A DNA stretch of 43,960 nucleotides from Gammaproteobacteria bacterium (GTDB taxonomy: Bacteria > Pseudomonadota > Gammaproteobacteria > GCA-001735895), in assembly GCA_030066315.1 (NCBI GenBank), contig JASJBW010000007.1, positions 1 to 43,960 on the forward strand, written 5' to 3'. Below the pieces are notes generated by a model. The model had not been told where the DNA came from and made no database searches. It saw only the letters and a program-made list of their open reading frames with translations. Shown one piece after another: positions 1-10,215 of this stretch (position 1 is its first letter; the number at the start of each line of letters is the position of its first letter). The translations under genes and the position numbers were made by a program.

Positions 1-104
1 GGATACGCGGCCAGTACCTGGCCCGGGGTTAACAGGCCGGCTGAGGCCGCCACGCCAACGGCACTCACCGCCAGGGTTCTTTTTAATAATGTTCTACGAT
101 TCAT
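1..104 (-). CDS. N-terminus of a Tat-signal exported protein, possibly SoxY-like (truncated by window edge)
   Basis: Reverse strand from ATG at 104: MNRRTLLKRTLAVSAVGVAASAGLLTPGQVLAAYP; twin-Arg, hydrophobic h-region, AxA-like cleavage site, and an AGAGAGG ribosome-binding site upstream. The SoxY suggestion rests only on the N-terminal layout. Confidence 0.45.
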   Translation of the reverse strand, partial: MNRRTLLKRTLAVSAVGVAASAGLLTPGQVLAAY

Positions 105-239
105 GTTCACCTCTCTAAGTTAGTGTTATCACAGTATAAAAATGACAACTGAATGCCAAATGAATAAGGACTTGTGTAAGCAGGACGCGGCTCACATAAT
201 ATTCATTTCATTTTTTTTCGGATATCATGGGCTAAATCT

Positions 240-368
240 ATGCGTTTTCTCTTACCCCGCTCGGCATTGGCAATATTACTCATCGGCAGTGTTTTTGTAA
301 TCAGTGCTTGTGGTAATAAGGGCCCATTAAGCCTACCCTCGCCAGAAACTTCGCAACAACAGAGTTAA
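240..368 (+). CDS. lptM: LPS translocon maturation lipoprotein LptM (YifL-like), 42 aa
   Basis: Not in the ORF track (too short). Translation MRFLLPRSALAILLIGSVFVISACGNKGPLSLPSPETSQQQS; lipobox plus CGNKGPL motif immediately upstream of lysA, the usual location. Confidence 0.85.
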   Translation: MRFLLPRSALAILLIGSVFVISACGNKGPLSLPSPETSQQQS

Positions 369-374
369 ATTACA

Positions 375-1628
375 TTGGATCATTTCAATTACCTGGACGG
401 AGCGCTGTTTTGCGAACAGGTCCCACTGAGAACCATAGCCGAGACCTATGGTACTCCCGTATACGTCTATTCGCGTGCAACTCTCGAACGGCATTGGCAT
501 GCTTTTGATCAGGCGCTGTCTGATCGGCCTCATCTCGTTTGTTACGCGGTGAAAGCCAATTCGAATCTGGCGTTATTAAATATTTTGGCACGCCTCGGCA
601 GCGGTTTCGATATCGTTTCTGGGGGAGAACTACAGCGGGTAGTCCGCGCAGGCGGAGATCCTGCCAAGGTTGTTTTTTCCGGTGTAGGCAAACAACCTGA
701 CGAAATACAAATGGCTTTGCAACAGGGCATTCGCTGTTTCAATGTCGAATCTGAACAGGAATTACATACGATCAATGAAATTGCGGGGCAAATGCAAAAA
801 AAAGCCCCGATTTCATTTCGAGTGAATCCTGACGTTGATGCTAAAACTCATCCCTATATCTCCACTGGTCTGAAGGAAAACAAGTTTGGTATCGCCTTTG
901 AACAGGCTGAACAAGTTTACCTGCAGGCCAGCGCCCTGAAGTATATTGATATCATGGGCATTGACTGCCATATCGGCTCTCAATTGACTGAGCTTTCACC
1001 CTTTGTGGATGCGCTTGCACGGTTGCTTGGGTTGATCGATCGCCTGGCCTCTAAGGGCATCGATATCCATCATCTGGATCTTGGCGGTGGATTGGGAGTT
1101 CGTTATCAGGAAGAAAATCCACCCTTACCCGCGGAATGGGCCAGTGCACTCAATGATAAGCTGAGTAGTTTCCAGGGTGAGGTTGTTATCGAACCCGGCC
1201 GTGCCATTGCGGCCAACGCCGGCATTCTGCTCACCCGAATTAATGTCATTAAAAAGAACGAACACAAGAATTTTGCCATCATCGATGCCGCCATGAATGA
1301 CTTGATGCGCCCAGCCCTGTACAAGGCCTGGCAGGATATTATACCAGTGCATACAGATGCGAACGCAGAAGCAGCTGTCTACGATGTGGTGGGACCCATT
1401 TGTGAAACCGGTGATTTTCTTGGCAAGGATCGTGAACTACGGGTTCAACCTGGCGATCTCCTGGCCATACGATCATCCGGCGCCTATGGTTTTACCATGA
1501 GCTCCAATTATAATTCACGCCCGCGCGCTGCTGAAGTCATAGTGGATGGCGATCACCATCACTTGGTCCGTGAACGTGAATCCTTTGCTGATCTGATTCG
1601 TGGAGAATCCCTGCTACCAGCAGGTTAA
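375..1628 (+). CDS. lysA: Diaminopimelate decarboxylase (TTG start)
   Basis: 417 aa; PLP-binding YAVKANSN, HIGSQ, GGGLGVRY, EPGRAI and CETGDFLGKDR motifs. Confidence 0.96.
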   Translation: MDHFNYLDGALFCEQVPLRTIAETYGTPVYVYSRATLERHWHAFDQALSDRPHLVCYAVKANSNLALLNILARLGSGFDIVSGGELQRVVRAGGDPAKVVFSGVGKQPDEIQMALQQGIRCFNVESEQELHTINEIAGQMQKKAPISFRVNPDVDAKTHPYISTGLKENKFGIAFEQAEQVYLQASALKYIDIMGIDCHIGSQLTELSPFVDALARLLGLIDRLASKGIDIHHLDLGGGLGVRYQEENPPLPAEWASALNDKLSSFQGEVVIEPGRAIAANAGILLTRINVIKKNEHKNFAIIDAAMNDLMRPALYKAWQDIIPVHTDANAEAAVYDVVGPICETGDFLGKDRELRVQPGDLLAIRSSGAYGFTMSSNYNSRPRAAEVIVDGDHHHLVRERESFADLIRGESLLPAG

Positions 1629-1632
1629 AGTG

Positions 1633-2463
1633 ATGAAAATACTTTTTACCAAGATGCATGGACTGGGTAATGATTTCATGGTGATCGATGGTATTCATCA
1701 ATCGATCACGCCTGATCCAAAACTGATAGCCGCCTGGGCTGATCGTCATTTTGGTATTGGTTTTGACCAGTTGTTGCTGGTCGAGCCACCCAGCAATGCA
1801 GAAGCCCTGTTTAAATACCGAATTTTTAATGCTGATGGTGGTGAAGTGGATCAATGCGGCAACGGAGCGCGTTGCTTTGCGCGTTTTGTACGTGAAAAAG
1901 GTCTTACTGATGCCAAGGTGATTCCAGTGGAGACCAATACCGGTAGACTCGAACTCAAAATGATTGATGATGAACACGTCACGGTCAATATGGGGATTCC
2001 TGAGTTTGAGCCTCATAAAATACCGCTTAACACTCCCCAACGTCAGCACACTTACGAGCTTTCGCTGGGAGATCGTAAATTGACCTTCAGCGCCTTATCG
2101 ATGGGTAATCCTCATGCCGTATTTCAAGTAAAAAAATTAGATGATATGACAGTCCAACAATTGGGACCCCTGCTAGAATCACACCCGTTTTTTCCTCAAC
2201 GCGTCAATGCGGGTTTTATGCAGGTGACTGGTCGAGATGCCTTTAATTTAAGGGTATATGAGCGCGGTGTGGGTGAAACCCTGGCTTGTGGTAGTGGCGC
2301 CTGCGCCGCCATGGTGGCAGGTGTACAACTGGGATTACTGGATCACCAGGCTACTGCCCGTGTTCAGGGTGGTCATCTCCAACTCGACTGGCCAGGAGAA
2401 GGTAAGCCCGTTATGATGACGGGTAGCACCGCCGTGGTGTATGAAGGGGAAATCAACGTATGA
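1633..2463 (+). CDS. dapF: Diaminopimelate epimerase
   Basis: MKILFTKMHGLGNDFMVIDG; NADGGEVDQCGNGARCFARF and ETLACGSGACAA catalytic Cys motifs. Start set at 1633 rather than the track start 1600. Confidence 0.96.
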   Translation: MKILFTKMHGLGNDFMVIDGIHQSITPDPKLIAAWADRHFGIGFDQLLLVEPPSNAEALFKYRIFNADGGEVDQCGNGARCFARFVREKGLTDAKVIPVETNTGRLELKMIDDEHVTVNMGIPEFEPHKIPLNTPQRQHTYELSLGDRKLTFSALSMGNPHAVFQVKKLDDMTVQQLGPLLESHPFFPQRVNAGFMQVTGRDAFNLRVYERGVGETLACGSGACAAMVAGVQLGLLDHQATARVQGGHLQLDWPGEGKPVMMTGSTAVVYEGEINV

Positions 2464-3161
2464 CCAATATAACCAACGCCGAGCCGGTACCAGACCTTAA
2501 TCTGGACGAAACATCGGTTATTGACTATCTAAAAAACAATCCAGAAACCCTGGAAAGACATCCAGAGGTGCTTACCATGCTGACATTTCCCCATGAAAGT
2601 GGTGCAGCTGTGTCTCTGGTTGAGCGCCAGTTAAAACTATTGCGTGAGGAAAACAAAGAACTCAAAGATAAACTCAGTGGACTGGTCAAGATTGCGCGCG
2701 AGAATGAAGAACTTGGACAACGCTTTCATCGCCTGTCCCTGGAATTAATGGCCACTCAGCAGTTGCATGATATCGTGGCATTAACACAGGACCAGGTACA
2801 AACTTTTTTTTACACGGATTACGTCAGTTTCTGTTTTCACGATGAACTGGCTGAAAAGCTAGATGGTCTAGAAAAAAATACCCTGGATGCCCAGAGTCCT
2901 TTAGCGCCCAAGGTTCGCAGCTGGATGCACTCCCGTAAACCTGTTTTTGGCCCGTTGGAAGATGACATGCTGCGCCTGTTATTCGGTGATAATCAACAGA
3001 TCGCTTCCAGTGTATTGATCCCAATTTATCATACCCGTGACATAGGATTACTGATGTTGGGGAGTAAAAGCCAAGATCGATTTCGTGCGGATATGGGCAC
3101 TGTCTTTCTGAAACAACTGGGAGAATTGATCAGCCATAAATTGAAGTATTTTCTGTCCTGA
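2460..3161 (+). CDS. DUF484 family protein (GAF-like)
   Basis: 233 aa between dapF and xerC; typical VIDYLKNNPETLERHPEVLTML start; overlaps the dapF stop. Confidence 0.9.
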   Translation: MTNITNAEPVPDLNLDETSVIDYLKNNPETLERHPEVLTMLTFPHESGAAVSLVERQLKLLREENKELKDKLSGLVKIARENEELGQRFHRLSLELMATQQLHDIVALTQDQVQTFFYTDYVSFCFHDELAEKLDGLEKNTLDAQSPLAPKVRSWMHSRKPVFGPLEDDMLRLLFGDNQQIASSVLIPIYHTRDIGLLMLGSKSQDRFRADMGTVFLKQLGELISHKLKYFLS

Positions 3162-3166
3162 TCATC

Positions 3167-4078
3167 ATGTCTCTCAACCAGCATTTGTCCTCTTTTATTC
3201 AAATGCTTACCAACGAAAAATTTTACTCTCCACACACCTGCAAGAATTATCAAAAAGACCTGCAGCTGTTTGCAGATTACTTGCAATCTCTGCATATCAC
3301 GGATTGGCAGCAAGTGGATTACCGAACGGTTTCTGCATTTGCTGCGCAGCGTTTTCGTCAAGGTAAAAAAGGCAATACGATCCAGCGGGAACTCTCCTCT
3401 ATACGAAGTTTTTACCGATACCTGTTGCGACAACAAGTGGTTTCACATAATCCCGCCATCGATGTGAAAGCTCCAAAAACTGAAAAAAAACTCCCTAAAA
3501 CCTGTGATAGTGAACAGATCGAGCAATTGCTGAAATCATCATCTACTGATCATCCACTGCGTATTCGCGATCTGGCCATTTTTGAATTGATATACTCTTC
3601 CGGATTGCGCCTGGCAGAAGTGGTCAGTTTGAACCTCGATGATATCGACCTGCAACAACGTCAGTTAGTAGTGACCGGAAAGGGTAATAAAACTCGATAT
3701 CTGCCTGTTGGAAAAAAAGCCATTGAAGCCTTACGTCTTTGGCTGAAGGCGCGTCGAGGATTGCTAAAACATCAGGATGAAACAGCCCTTTTTCTCAGTC
3801 AGCAAGGGCAACGCCTGTCAGCGCGTTCCATTCAGAAACGGTTGAATAATCTTTCCAAACAGCAATCGCTACCCATACACCTCTCACCCCATATGTTACG
3901 GCATTCTTTTGCGACCCATTTACTGGAGTCCAGCTCTGATTTAAGAGCCGTACAGGAATTACTGGGGCATGCTGATATCAGTACTACACAAATTTATACA
4001 CATCTTGATTTCCAACATCTGGCCCAGGTTTATGACCAGGCTCACCCCAGGGCTAAAAAAAGATCCAATGAATCTTGA
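3167..4078 (+). CDS. xerC: Tyrosine recombinase XerC
   Basis: 303 aa; core-binding domain; R...HMLRHSFATHLLE...LLGHADISTTQIYTHL catalytic motifs; gene order. Confidence 0.95.
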   Translation: MSLNQHLSSFIQMLTNEKFYSPHTCKNYQKDLQLFADYLQSLHITDWQQVDYRTVSAFAAQRFRQGKKGNTIQRELSSIRSFYRYLLRQQVVSHNPAIDVKAPKTEKKLPKTCDSEQIEQLLKSSSTDHPLRIRDLAIFELIYSSGLRLAEVVSLNLDDIDLQQRQLVVTGKGNKTRYLPVGKKAIEALRLWLKARRGLLKHQDETALFLSQQGQRLSARSIQKRLNNLSKQQSLPIHLSPHMLRHSFATHLLESSSDLRAVQELLGHADISTTQIYTHLDFQHLAQVYDQAHPRAKKRSNES

Positions 4079-4185
4079 AATTGAACCTCACCACCCCAAT
4101 ATCCGGCAATTCGGGTTCATGGGTTGCGTGCTGAAAAAAACGTCTACTCTTCCGGAATCACTTAAATATTTATCGAGGAATCGTC

Positions 4186-4725
4186 TTGGATCAATTCAGA
4201 GGCACCACCATACTTTCAGTTCGCCGGGGTAATTCAGTCGTCATCGGCGGCGATGGTCAAGTCACCATGGGTAACACTGTGATGAAAGGCAATGCTCGTA
4301 AAGTGCGGCGTCTTTTGAAAAACCAGGTGATCGCCGGATTTGCCGGTGGTACTGCTGATGCTTTTACCTTGTTTGAATTATTTGAAGGTAAGCTTGAAAA
4401 ACACAGCGGTCAGCTGGTTCGAGCTGCCGTAGAATTGGCTAAAGACTGGCGACAGGACCGGGTGTTGAGAAAGCTCGAAGCCCTGTTATGCGTTGCAGAC
4501 AAGGAGGCTTCTTTAATCATCTCCGGCAATGGTGACGTGATCGAACCGGAAGACGATCTGATGGCTATAGGCTCAGGTGGTGCTTTTGCCCAAGCAGCGG
4601 CGCGAGCAATGCTGGATACGACCGAAATGAATGCCCTAGACATTGTGGAAAAAGGCTTAAAGATAGCTGGTGACATCTGTATTTATACCAACCAGAACCG
4701 CACTATCGAACAACTGGATTACTAA
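4186..4725 (+). CDS. hslV: ATP-dependent protease subunit HslV (TTG start)
   Basis: [37 protein letters not shown]...[17 protein letters not shown]; followed by hslU. Confidence 0.96.
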   Translation: MDQFRGTTILSVRRGNSVVIGGDGQVTMGNTVMKGNARKVRRLLKNQVIAGFAGGTADAFTLFELFEGKLEKHSGQLVRAAVELAKDWRQDRVLRKLEALLCVADKEASLIISGNGDVIEPEDDLMAIGSGGAFAQAAARAMLDTTEMNALDIVEKGLKIAGDICIYTNQNRTIEQLDY

Positions 4726-4742
4726 ATTTGAACGGTTAAAGC

Positions 4743-6089
4743 GTGGATACAAAATATATCAATCAATCTCCCATGACACCGCGTGAAATCACGCAGGAAC
4801 TGGATAAGCATATTATTGGACAGGATGAAGCCAAAAGGGCCGTAGCCATTGCCTTGCGAAATCGCTGGCGCAGATTGCAAGTGGCTGAAGATCTTCGCAA
4901 CGAAATAACTCCAAAAAACATTTTAATGATCGGTCCCACCGGGGTAGGTAAAACTGAAATCGCGCGACGTCTTGCGCGCCTGGCAAACGCTCCTTTCATT
5001 AAAGTTGAAGCCACAAAATTTACGGAAGTTGGTTATGTTGGCCGCGATGTTGAATCGATTGTACGCGATCTTGTCGATGTCTCGGTTAAAATGATGCGCG
5101 AAACTGAACTCGAGCGTGTAAAACACCGGGCGGAGGACGCGGCTGAAGAGCGTATCCTTGATGTGTTACTGCCCCGGCCTAATGACTTTCAGCAAGAAGC
5201 GGATGACTCAGCCAGTAGTACGCGTCAAAAATTCCGCAAAATGCTGCGCGAGGGCAAACTGGACGAAAAGGAGATCGAAATTGACGTGGTGACGCCATCC
5301 GTAGGCGTAGAAATTATGGCGCCTCCCGGAATGGAAGAGATGACCAACCAATTACAAGGCCTTTTCCAGAACATGGGCAGTGGTAAAACCAAGACCCGTA
5401 AGATGCCAGTCAAAGATGCCTTAAAACATCTAACTGACGAAGAAGCTTCCAAGCTCATTAATGAAGAAGAGCTCAAAATAGCTGCTTTGGAGAACGCCGA
5501 ACAAAATGGCATCGTGTTTATCGATGAGATAGACAAGGTGGCCAAGCGACAGGAGACCAGTGGCTCCGATGTCTCCCGTGAAGGGGTACAGCGGGATTTG
5601 CTACCTCTGGTAGAAGGCTGCACAGTCTCGACAAAATCCGGCATGATCAAGACAGATCACATCCTTTTCATTGCATCCGGCGCATTTCATTTGTCTAAAC
5701 CCAGTGACCTTATTCCAGAATTACAGGGCCGTTTACCGATCAGGGTAGAGCTGTCAGCGCTATCGGTGGGTGATTTTGTGCGCATCCTTAGAGAACCGGA
5801 TGCCGCTCTGACTGAACAATACAGTGCATTGATGGCCACTGAAGAGGTTTCATTGGAATTTACTGATGAAGGTTTGCAACGATTGGCGGAAGTGGCTTAT
5901 GAGGTTAATGAAAAACAAGAAAATATAGGCGCGCGTCGCCTGTATACGGTGATGGAACGACTTCTGGAATCCGTCAGTTTTGAGGCCTCCGATATGCGCG
6001 GAAAAAGTGTGGTGATTGACGCTGACTACGTGGCAGAACACCTCGAAGAATTGGCTAAAGACGAAGACCTTAGCCAATATATCTTGTAA
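4743..6089 (+). CDS. hslU: HslU, ATPase subunit of HslVU (GTG start)
   Basis: 448 aa; [34 protein letters not shown], Walker [16 protein letters not shown], Walker [10 protein letters not shown]. Confidence 0.97.
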   Translation: MDTKYINQSPMTPREITQELDKHIIGQDEAKRAVAIALRNRWRRLQVAEDLRNEITPKNILMIGPTGVGKTEIARRLARLANAPFIKVEATKFTEVGYVGRDVESIVRDLVDVSVKMMRETELERVKHRAEDAAEERILDVLLPRPNDFQQEADDSASSTRQKFRKMLREGKLDEKEIEIDVVTPSVGVEIMAPPGMEEMTNQLQGLFQNMGSGKTKTRKMPVKDALKHLTDEEASKLINEEELKIAALENAEQNGIVFIDEIDKVAKRQETSGSDVSREGVQRDLLPLVEGCTVSTKSGMIKTDHILFIASGAFHLSKPSDLIPELQGRLPIRVELSALSVGDFVRILREPDAALTEQYSALMATEEVSLEFTDEGLQRLAEVAYEVNEKQENIGARRLYTVMERLLESVSFEASDMRGKSVVIDADYVAEHLEELAKDEDLSQYIL

Positions 6090-6120
6090 TCGAATCAATC
6101 CCTCGCAGGCAGATAATATT

Positions 6121-6495
6121 ATGAGCTCACCCAAACCCACAGAAATCAATTTTCACAAAGTGTCGCGCGTTCTTGAACTGGCGTTTAACGATGGCTCCCG
6201 TTTCCAATTGCCCGCAGAGTACCTTCGCGTCTACTCCCCCTCTGCTGAAGTGCAAGGTCACGGACCCGGTCAGGAAGTGCTCCAGATTGGCAAAGAAGAC
6301 GTCAATATCACTCACCTCGAACCCGTAGGCCACTATGCCATTAAGCTGATGTTCGATGACAATCATGACACCGGTCTTTACAGTTGGGATTACTTGTATC
6401 AATTGGGGGCCCATTACGATAAAAAATGGCAAACCTATCTTGAACGACTGGAAGCAGCCGGATATACCCGCAAGGAAAATAAGCTGGAAAGCTAG
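6121..6495 (+). CDS. DUF971 / gamma-butyrobetaine hydroxylase-like N-terminal domain protein
   Basis: MSSPKPTEINFHKVSRVLELAFNDGSRFQLPAEYLRVYSPSAEVQGHGPGQ; start at 6121 rather than the track start 6016, which lies inside hslU. Confidence 0.88.
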   Translation: MSSPKPTEINFHKVSRVLELAFNDGSRFQLPAEYLRVYSPSAEVQGHGPGQEVLQIGKEDVNITHLEPVGHYAIKLMFDDNHDTGLYSWDYLYQLGAHYDKKWQTYLERLEAAGYTRKENKLES

Positions 6496-6650
6496 CAGAC
6501 CTGATAGCTTGACTGGATAAGCCCGAGTCCAGGTTTAAGCACTTTATCATCATACTGACATTCTTCAGCTTGTTCACTTAAGAGCCCTTTGCATGCAGAC
6601 CCAATCAGCCCATTCTGGTAAGCTGTATGCGGTAAAATACGAGCAAGGTT

Positions 6651-7403
6651 ATGAAAAACGAATCCACGACTCATTTTGGCTTCGAGCAAGTCCCGTCCAG
6701 TGAAAAAGCAGGCAAAGTTGCCGGTGTCTTTGATTCTGTAGCCAGTAACTACGACTTAATGAACGATGTCATGTCATTAGGCATACATCGCTTGTGGAAA
6801 AAATTCACCATTGAGATGTGTGGTTTACGTGAAGGGCACAAGGTATTGGATCTGGCAGGTGGAACCGGTGACCTTGCCATCAAGCAGGCGCAGAAGGTCG
6901 GTGACAGTGGTCACGTGATACTGGCGGATATCAATGCCTCCATGCTTCAGGAAGGACGTGATCGCGTATTGAATAAAGGCCTGGTAAATCGGATATCCAC
7001 GAGCCAATGTAACGCCGAGATCCTACCTTTTGATGACAATACTTTTGATTGCATCACGATCGCTTTTGGCTTACGCAATGTTACCGATAAAATTAAAGCA
7101 TTGCAGTCGATGCGCCGGGTATTGAAAGCCGGAGGACGGCTGTGTGTCCTGGAGTTCTCCAAACCACTACACCCACCCTTACAAAAACTTTACGATTTTT
7201 ATTCCTTTAATATCTTACCCAGAATGGGTGAATGGATTGCCAAGGACAAGGACAGCTATCAATATCTGGCTGAATCCATACGTATGCATCCGGACCAGGA
7301 AACCCTGAAACAAATGATGCTTAACGATGCGGGTTTTGATGAAGTCGAGGTTTTTAATATGACCGGTGGCATTGTTGCCTTGCATCGCGCCTTCAAATAT
7401 TAA
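6651..7403 (+). CDS. ubiE: Ubiquinone/menaquinone methyltransferase UbiE
   Basis: [51 protein letters not shown]. Confidence 0.96.
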   Translation: MKNESTTHFGFEQVPSSEKAGKVAGVFDSVASNYDLMNDVMSLGIHRLWKKFTIEMCGLREGHKVLDLAGGTGDLAIKQAQKVGDSGHVILADINASMLQEGRDRVLNKGLVNRISTSQCNAEILPFDDNTFDCITIAFGLRNVTDKIKALQSMRRVLKAGGRLCVLEFSKPLHPPLQKLYDFYSFNILPRMGEWIAKDKDSYQYLAESIRMHPDQETLKQMMLNDAGFDEVEVFNMTGGIVALHRAFKY

Positions 7404-7407
7404 ATTT

Positions 7408-7890
7408 ATGGCTTTGAGTCATCATCAGTTTCAAACCGCTGGATTTTGGCGACGTTTACTGGCTTTTCTACTGGATAGCCTGATGATTGGAGTTATCACT
7501 ACGATGATTACCGTGGGGCTATTTGGTGTGGAGTATATTTCACAACTGCAACATACTGATGCACTCGGACCAAAAGATTGGGTAGTGATCGCTCTGGAAC
7601 AAGGTGTACCTGCAGTGTGGACCATCGGTTTCTGGATTTTCTGGATGGCAACACCTGGAAAAATGTTGATGGATATCAAAATTGTCGATGCCAAATCCAT
7701 CGGCAAGGCCCGTAATGGGCAATTGGTGTTACGCTATTTCGGTTATATTTTAAGCGCCATTCCTTTGGGCCTGGGCTTTTTATGGATTTTAATCGATAAA
7801 AAGAACCAGGGTTGGCACGATAAATTATCCTCCACGCTGGTGATCATGCAGGATGAATCTTTAAAGCCATTAGAGTTTTACCATGGTTAA
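7408..7890 (+). CDS. RDD family membrane protein
   Basis: AGFWRRLLAFLLDSLMIG N-terminus and TPGKMLMDIKIVDA motif; hydrophobic segments; start revised from 7366 to 7408. Confidence 0.82.
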   Translation: MALSHHQFQTAGFWRRLLAFLLDSLMIGVITTMITVGLFGVEYISQLQHTDALGPKDWVVIALEQGVPAVWTIGFWIFWMATPGKMLMDIKIVDAKSIGKARNGQLVLRYFGYILSAIPLGLGFLWILIDKKNQGWHDKLSSTLVIMQDESLKPLEFYHG

Positions 7891-8512
7891 CACACTGATC
7901 AATGATTTACTGAGTATTGCCGAGATAGGCGGGAATCATTTACTGGGGATGGACCCAGCCATCCTGGTTCACTGCGAGGAATTGCAGGGTTCAATTATTG
8001 CAATTGAACTCACTGATCTGGAACAAACTATTTATTGCCATCCTGGCTCCTGGGGTATTCGTCTCAGCTTCCAGGCCCCTGCTAAAGATATCGATGCATC
8101 CATCAAGGGTAAATTAGTTGGCTTAATCAACTTATCCTTACAGCAGGACAAGGCCAGTACGTCTATTCAAGAGCGCATTGAAATTAGCGGCAATCCCGCC
8201 ATCGCCCAAAAATTTCAAAAGATCCTGACCGAGCTGGATATTGACTGGGAAGAGCAGTTATCGAAACTGACTGGTGACATCATGGCCTTCAGAATCAACC
8301 AGGCACTGCAAAAAACTGGGAAATGGCTTAAGCAGAGCACCGAATCCATTGCTTTTTCTGGACGGGAGTACCTGCAGGAAGAAGCACATCATCTGCCTAC
8401 CAAGCCCGAATTCATGCAATTTCAACAGTCTGTAACAGAATTGCGCCATGACGTGGATCGTATGGAGGCCCTGCTGAATCACTGGATAGAACAAAAACAT
8501 AAAACAGAATGA
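7883..8512 (+). CDS. ubiJ: SCP2-domain ubiquinone biosynthesis accessory factor UbiJ
   Basis: Located between ubiE and ubiB; C-terminal coiled coil VTELRHDVDRMEALLNHW typical of UbiJ. Confidence 0.82.
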   Translation: MVNTLINDLLSIAEIGGNHLLGMDPAILVHCEELQGSIIAIELTDLEQTIYCHPGSWGIRLSFQAPAKDIDASIKGKLVGLINLSLQQDKASTSIQERIEISGNPAIAQKFQKILTELDIDWEEQLSKLTGDIMAFRINQALQKTGKWLKQSTESIAFSGREYLQEEAHHLPTKPEFMQFQQSVTELRHDVDRMEALLNHWIEQKHKTE

Positions 8513-10182
8513 TTTCCACTTTTTATCGCCTGATATTCATCAACCTGACACTGGCCCGTTATGGCCTGGATGAAATCATACTGTCCCTCCATCTATTTTC
8601 ACCGTTACGTTTTTTAGCCTGGTTGAATCCCTTTAACTGGTTTCGTAGTCGCAACCAATCGCGATCGGTTCGAATTCGCTTATGCATTGAAGCCTTGGGT
8701 CCGATATTTATAAAATTTGGTCAATTGCTAGCCACCCGACGTGACCTGTTGAATGACGAATTGATCGATGAACTGGAAAAACTACTCGACCAGGTTCCCG
8801 CCTTTCCGGCAGAACAAGCACGTTCTATTATCGAGCAGCAACTGTCACTGCCTCTTGAACAGGCATTTCGGTCTTTTGACGAAGAAGTCCTTGCTTCAGC
8901 TTCTATAGCCCAGGTTCATAATGCTGAGTTACACGATGGCAGTGAAGTGGTGGTCAAGATCGTGAGACCCAACATTGAAAAGGTGATCCGCAAGGACATT
9001 CGTATTCTCAAGATTCTGGCCGGCTTGGCCAACCGTTACTGGAGTGAAGCCAAAAGGATTAAGCCCTTACAAATCGTTACTGAGTTTGAAAAGACCCTGC
9101 TGAATGAGCTGGACCTGGTTCGTGAGGCCGCCAATGCCAGTGAATTACGCCGCCATTTCTTAAACTCGTCCGACTTGTATGTCCCACAAGTTTATTGGGA
9201 TTATTGCAAAACCAATATCCTGGTCATGGAGAGGATTGAAGGGATACCGGTGACTGATGTTGAACAGCTCAATCAGCATCAAATTAATTTGGAAGTTTTA
9301 GCGCGAAAAGGGGTCGAGGTATTCTTTACGCAGGTCTATAACCATAATTTCTTCCATGCCGACATGCATCCTGGCAATATTTTTGTTTCCAGAGAGCATC
9401 CTGATGACCCTAAATATATCGCGGTTGATTTCGGCATCATGGGTTCATTATCGACATCAGACCAACGCTACCTCGCTGAAAATTTTGTCGCCTTCTTTAA
9501 TCGTGACTATAAAAGAGTGGCTGAATTACATGTAGATTCCGGATGGGTAGACCCGAATACCCGTATCGACGATTTTGAAAGTGCCATACGCGCGGTGTGT
9601 GAACCTTTGTTCCAAAGACCCTTGGCTGAAATTTCTTTCGGACAGCTGTTATTACGCCTGTTCGAAACTGCGCGAGATTTTAATATGGAAATCCAGCCAC
9701 AGTTGCTTCTACTGCAAAAAACCTTGTTACATATTGAAGGACTGGGGCGTCAGCTTTATCCACAACTGGATCTCTGGGATACGGCTAAACCGTTCCTGGA
9801 AAAATGGCTGAGCAACCAGATGGGCACAGGCGCTTTGACACAGGGGCTCAAAGACAACCTGCCCTTCCTCGCCGAGCATCTACCCGACCTGCCGCAACTC
9901 GTTTTTAAAACACTGGATAAAGTTGCCAATGACAAGCTGGAAATCGAGTGGAAATCTCGCCAACTGGAAGAAATAAAACAGGAAATTTATAAATCCAACC
10001 AAAGAACCATCAGGGCGGTCATTGGCAGTGCTTTGGTGATCAGTGCCGCGATTATTGCGGGTTTGGATGGTATTATGCCAACCATGATTGGCTCGGGCTA
10101 TCTCTATACCCCTGCCATCAGCATCGTGTTAGGCATTCCTGGTGTATATCTTTTGTTTACTTTATTAAATAATTCCAAGTAA
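8509..10182 (+). CDS. ubiB: UbiB atypical kinase/ATPase
   Basis: 557 aa; LGPIFIKFGQLLATRRDLL, SIAQVHNAEL, FFHADMHPGNIFV, VDFGIMGSL; C-terminal TM segments. Confidence 0.95.
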   Translation: MISTFYRLIFINLTLARYGLDEIILSLHLFSPLRFLAWLNPFNWFRSRNQSRSVRIRLCIEALGPIFIKFGQLLATRRDLLNDELIDELEKLLDQVPAFPAEQARSIIEQQLSLPLEQAFRSFDEEVLASASIAQVHNAELHDGSEVVVKIVRPNIEKVIRKDIRILKILAGLANRYWSEAKRIKPLQIVTEFEKTLLNELDLVREAANASELRRHFLNSSDLYVPQVYWDYCKTNILVMERIEGIPVTDVEQLNQHQINLEVLARKGVEVFFTQVYNHNFFHADMHPGNIFVSREHPDDPKYIAVDFGIMGSLSTSDQRYLAENFVAFFNRDYKRVAELHVDSGWVDPNTRIDDFESAIRAVCEPLFQRPLAEISFGQLLLRLFETARDFNMEIQPQLLLLQKTLLHIEGLGRQLYPQLDLWDTAKPFLEKWLSNQMGTGALTQGLKDNLPFLAEHLPDLPQLVFKTLDKVANDKLEIEWKSRQLEEIKQEIYKSNQRTIRAVIGSALVISAAIIAGLDGIMPTMIGSGYLYTPAISIVLGIPGVYLLFTLLNNSK

Positions 10183-10215
10183 GCTTAGGCCTGTCTTTCT
10201 TAACAGAGCCCCCCT

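Noticed and set aside
333-775. Minus-strand ORFs 333..533, 385..591 and 542..775
   Set aside because: Antisense to lysA, low-complexity unlikely proteins, no start signals; shadow ORFs. The same applies to most other overlapping short ORFs in the track (for example inside hslU, acnD, oadA, gatA).
6492-6689. 65 aa minus-strand ORF with several Cys between DUF971 and ubiE
   Set aside because: Overlaps the ubiE start and the end of DUF971 on the opposite strand, no clear SD or family; could be checked by conservation but not supported here.
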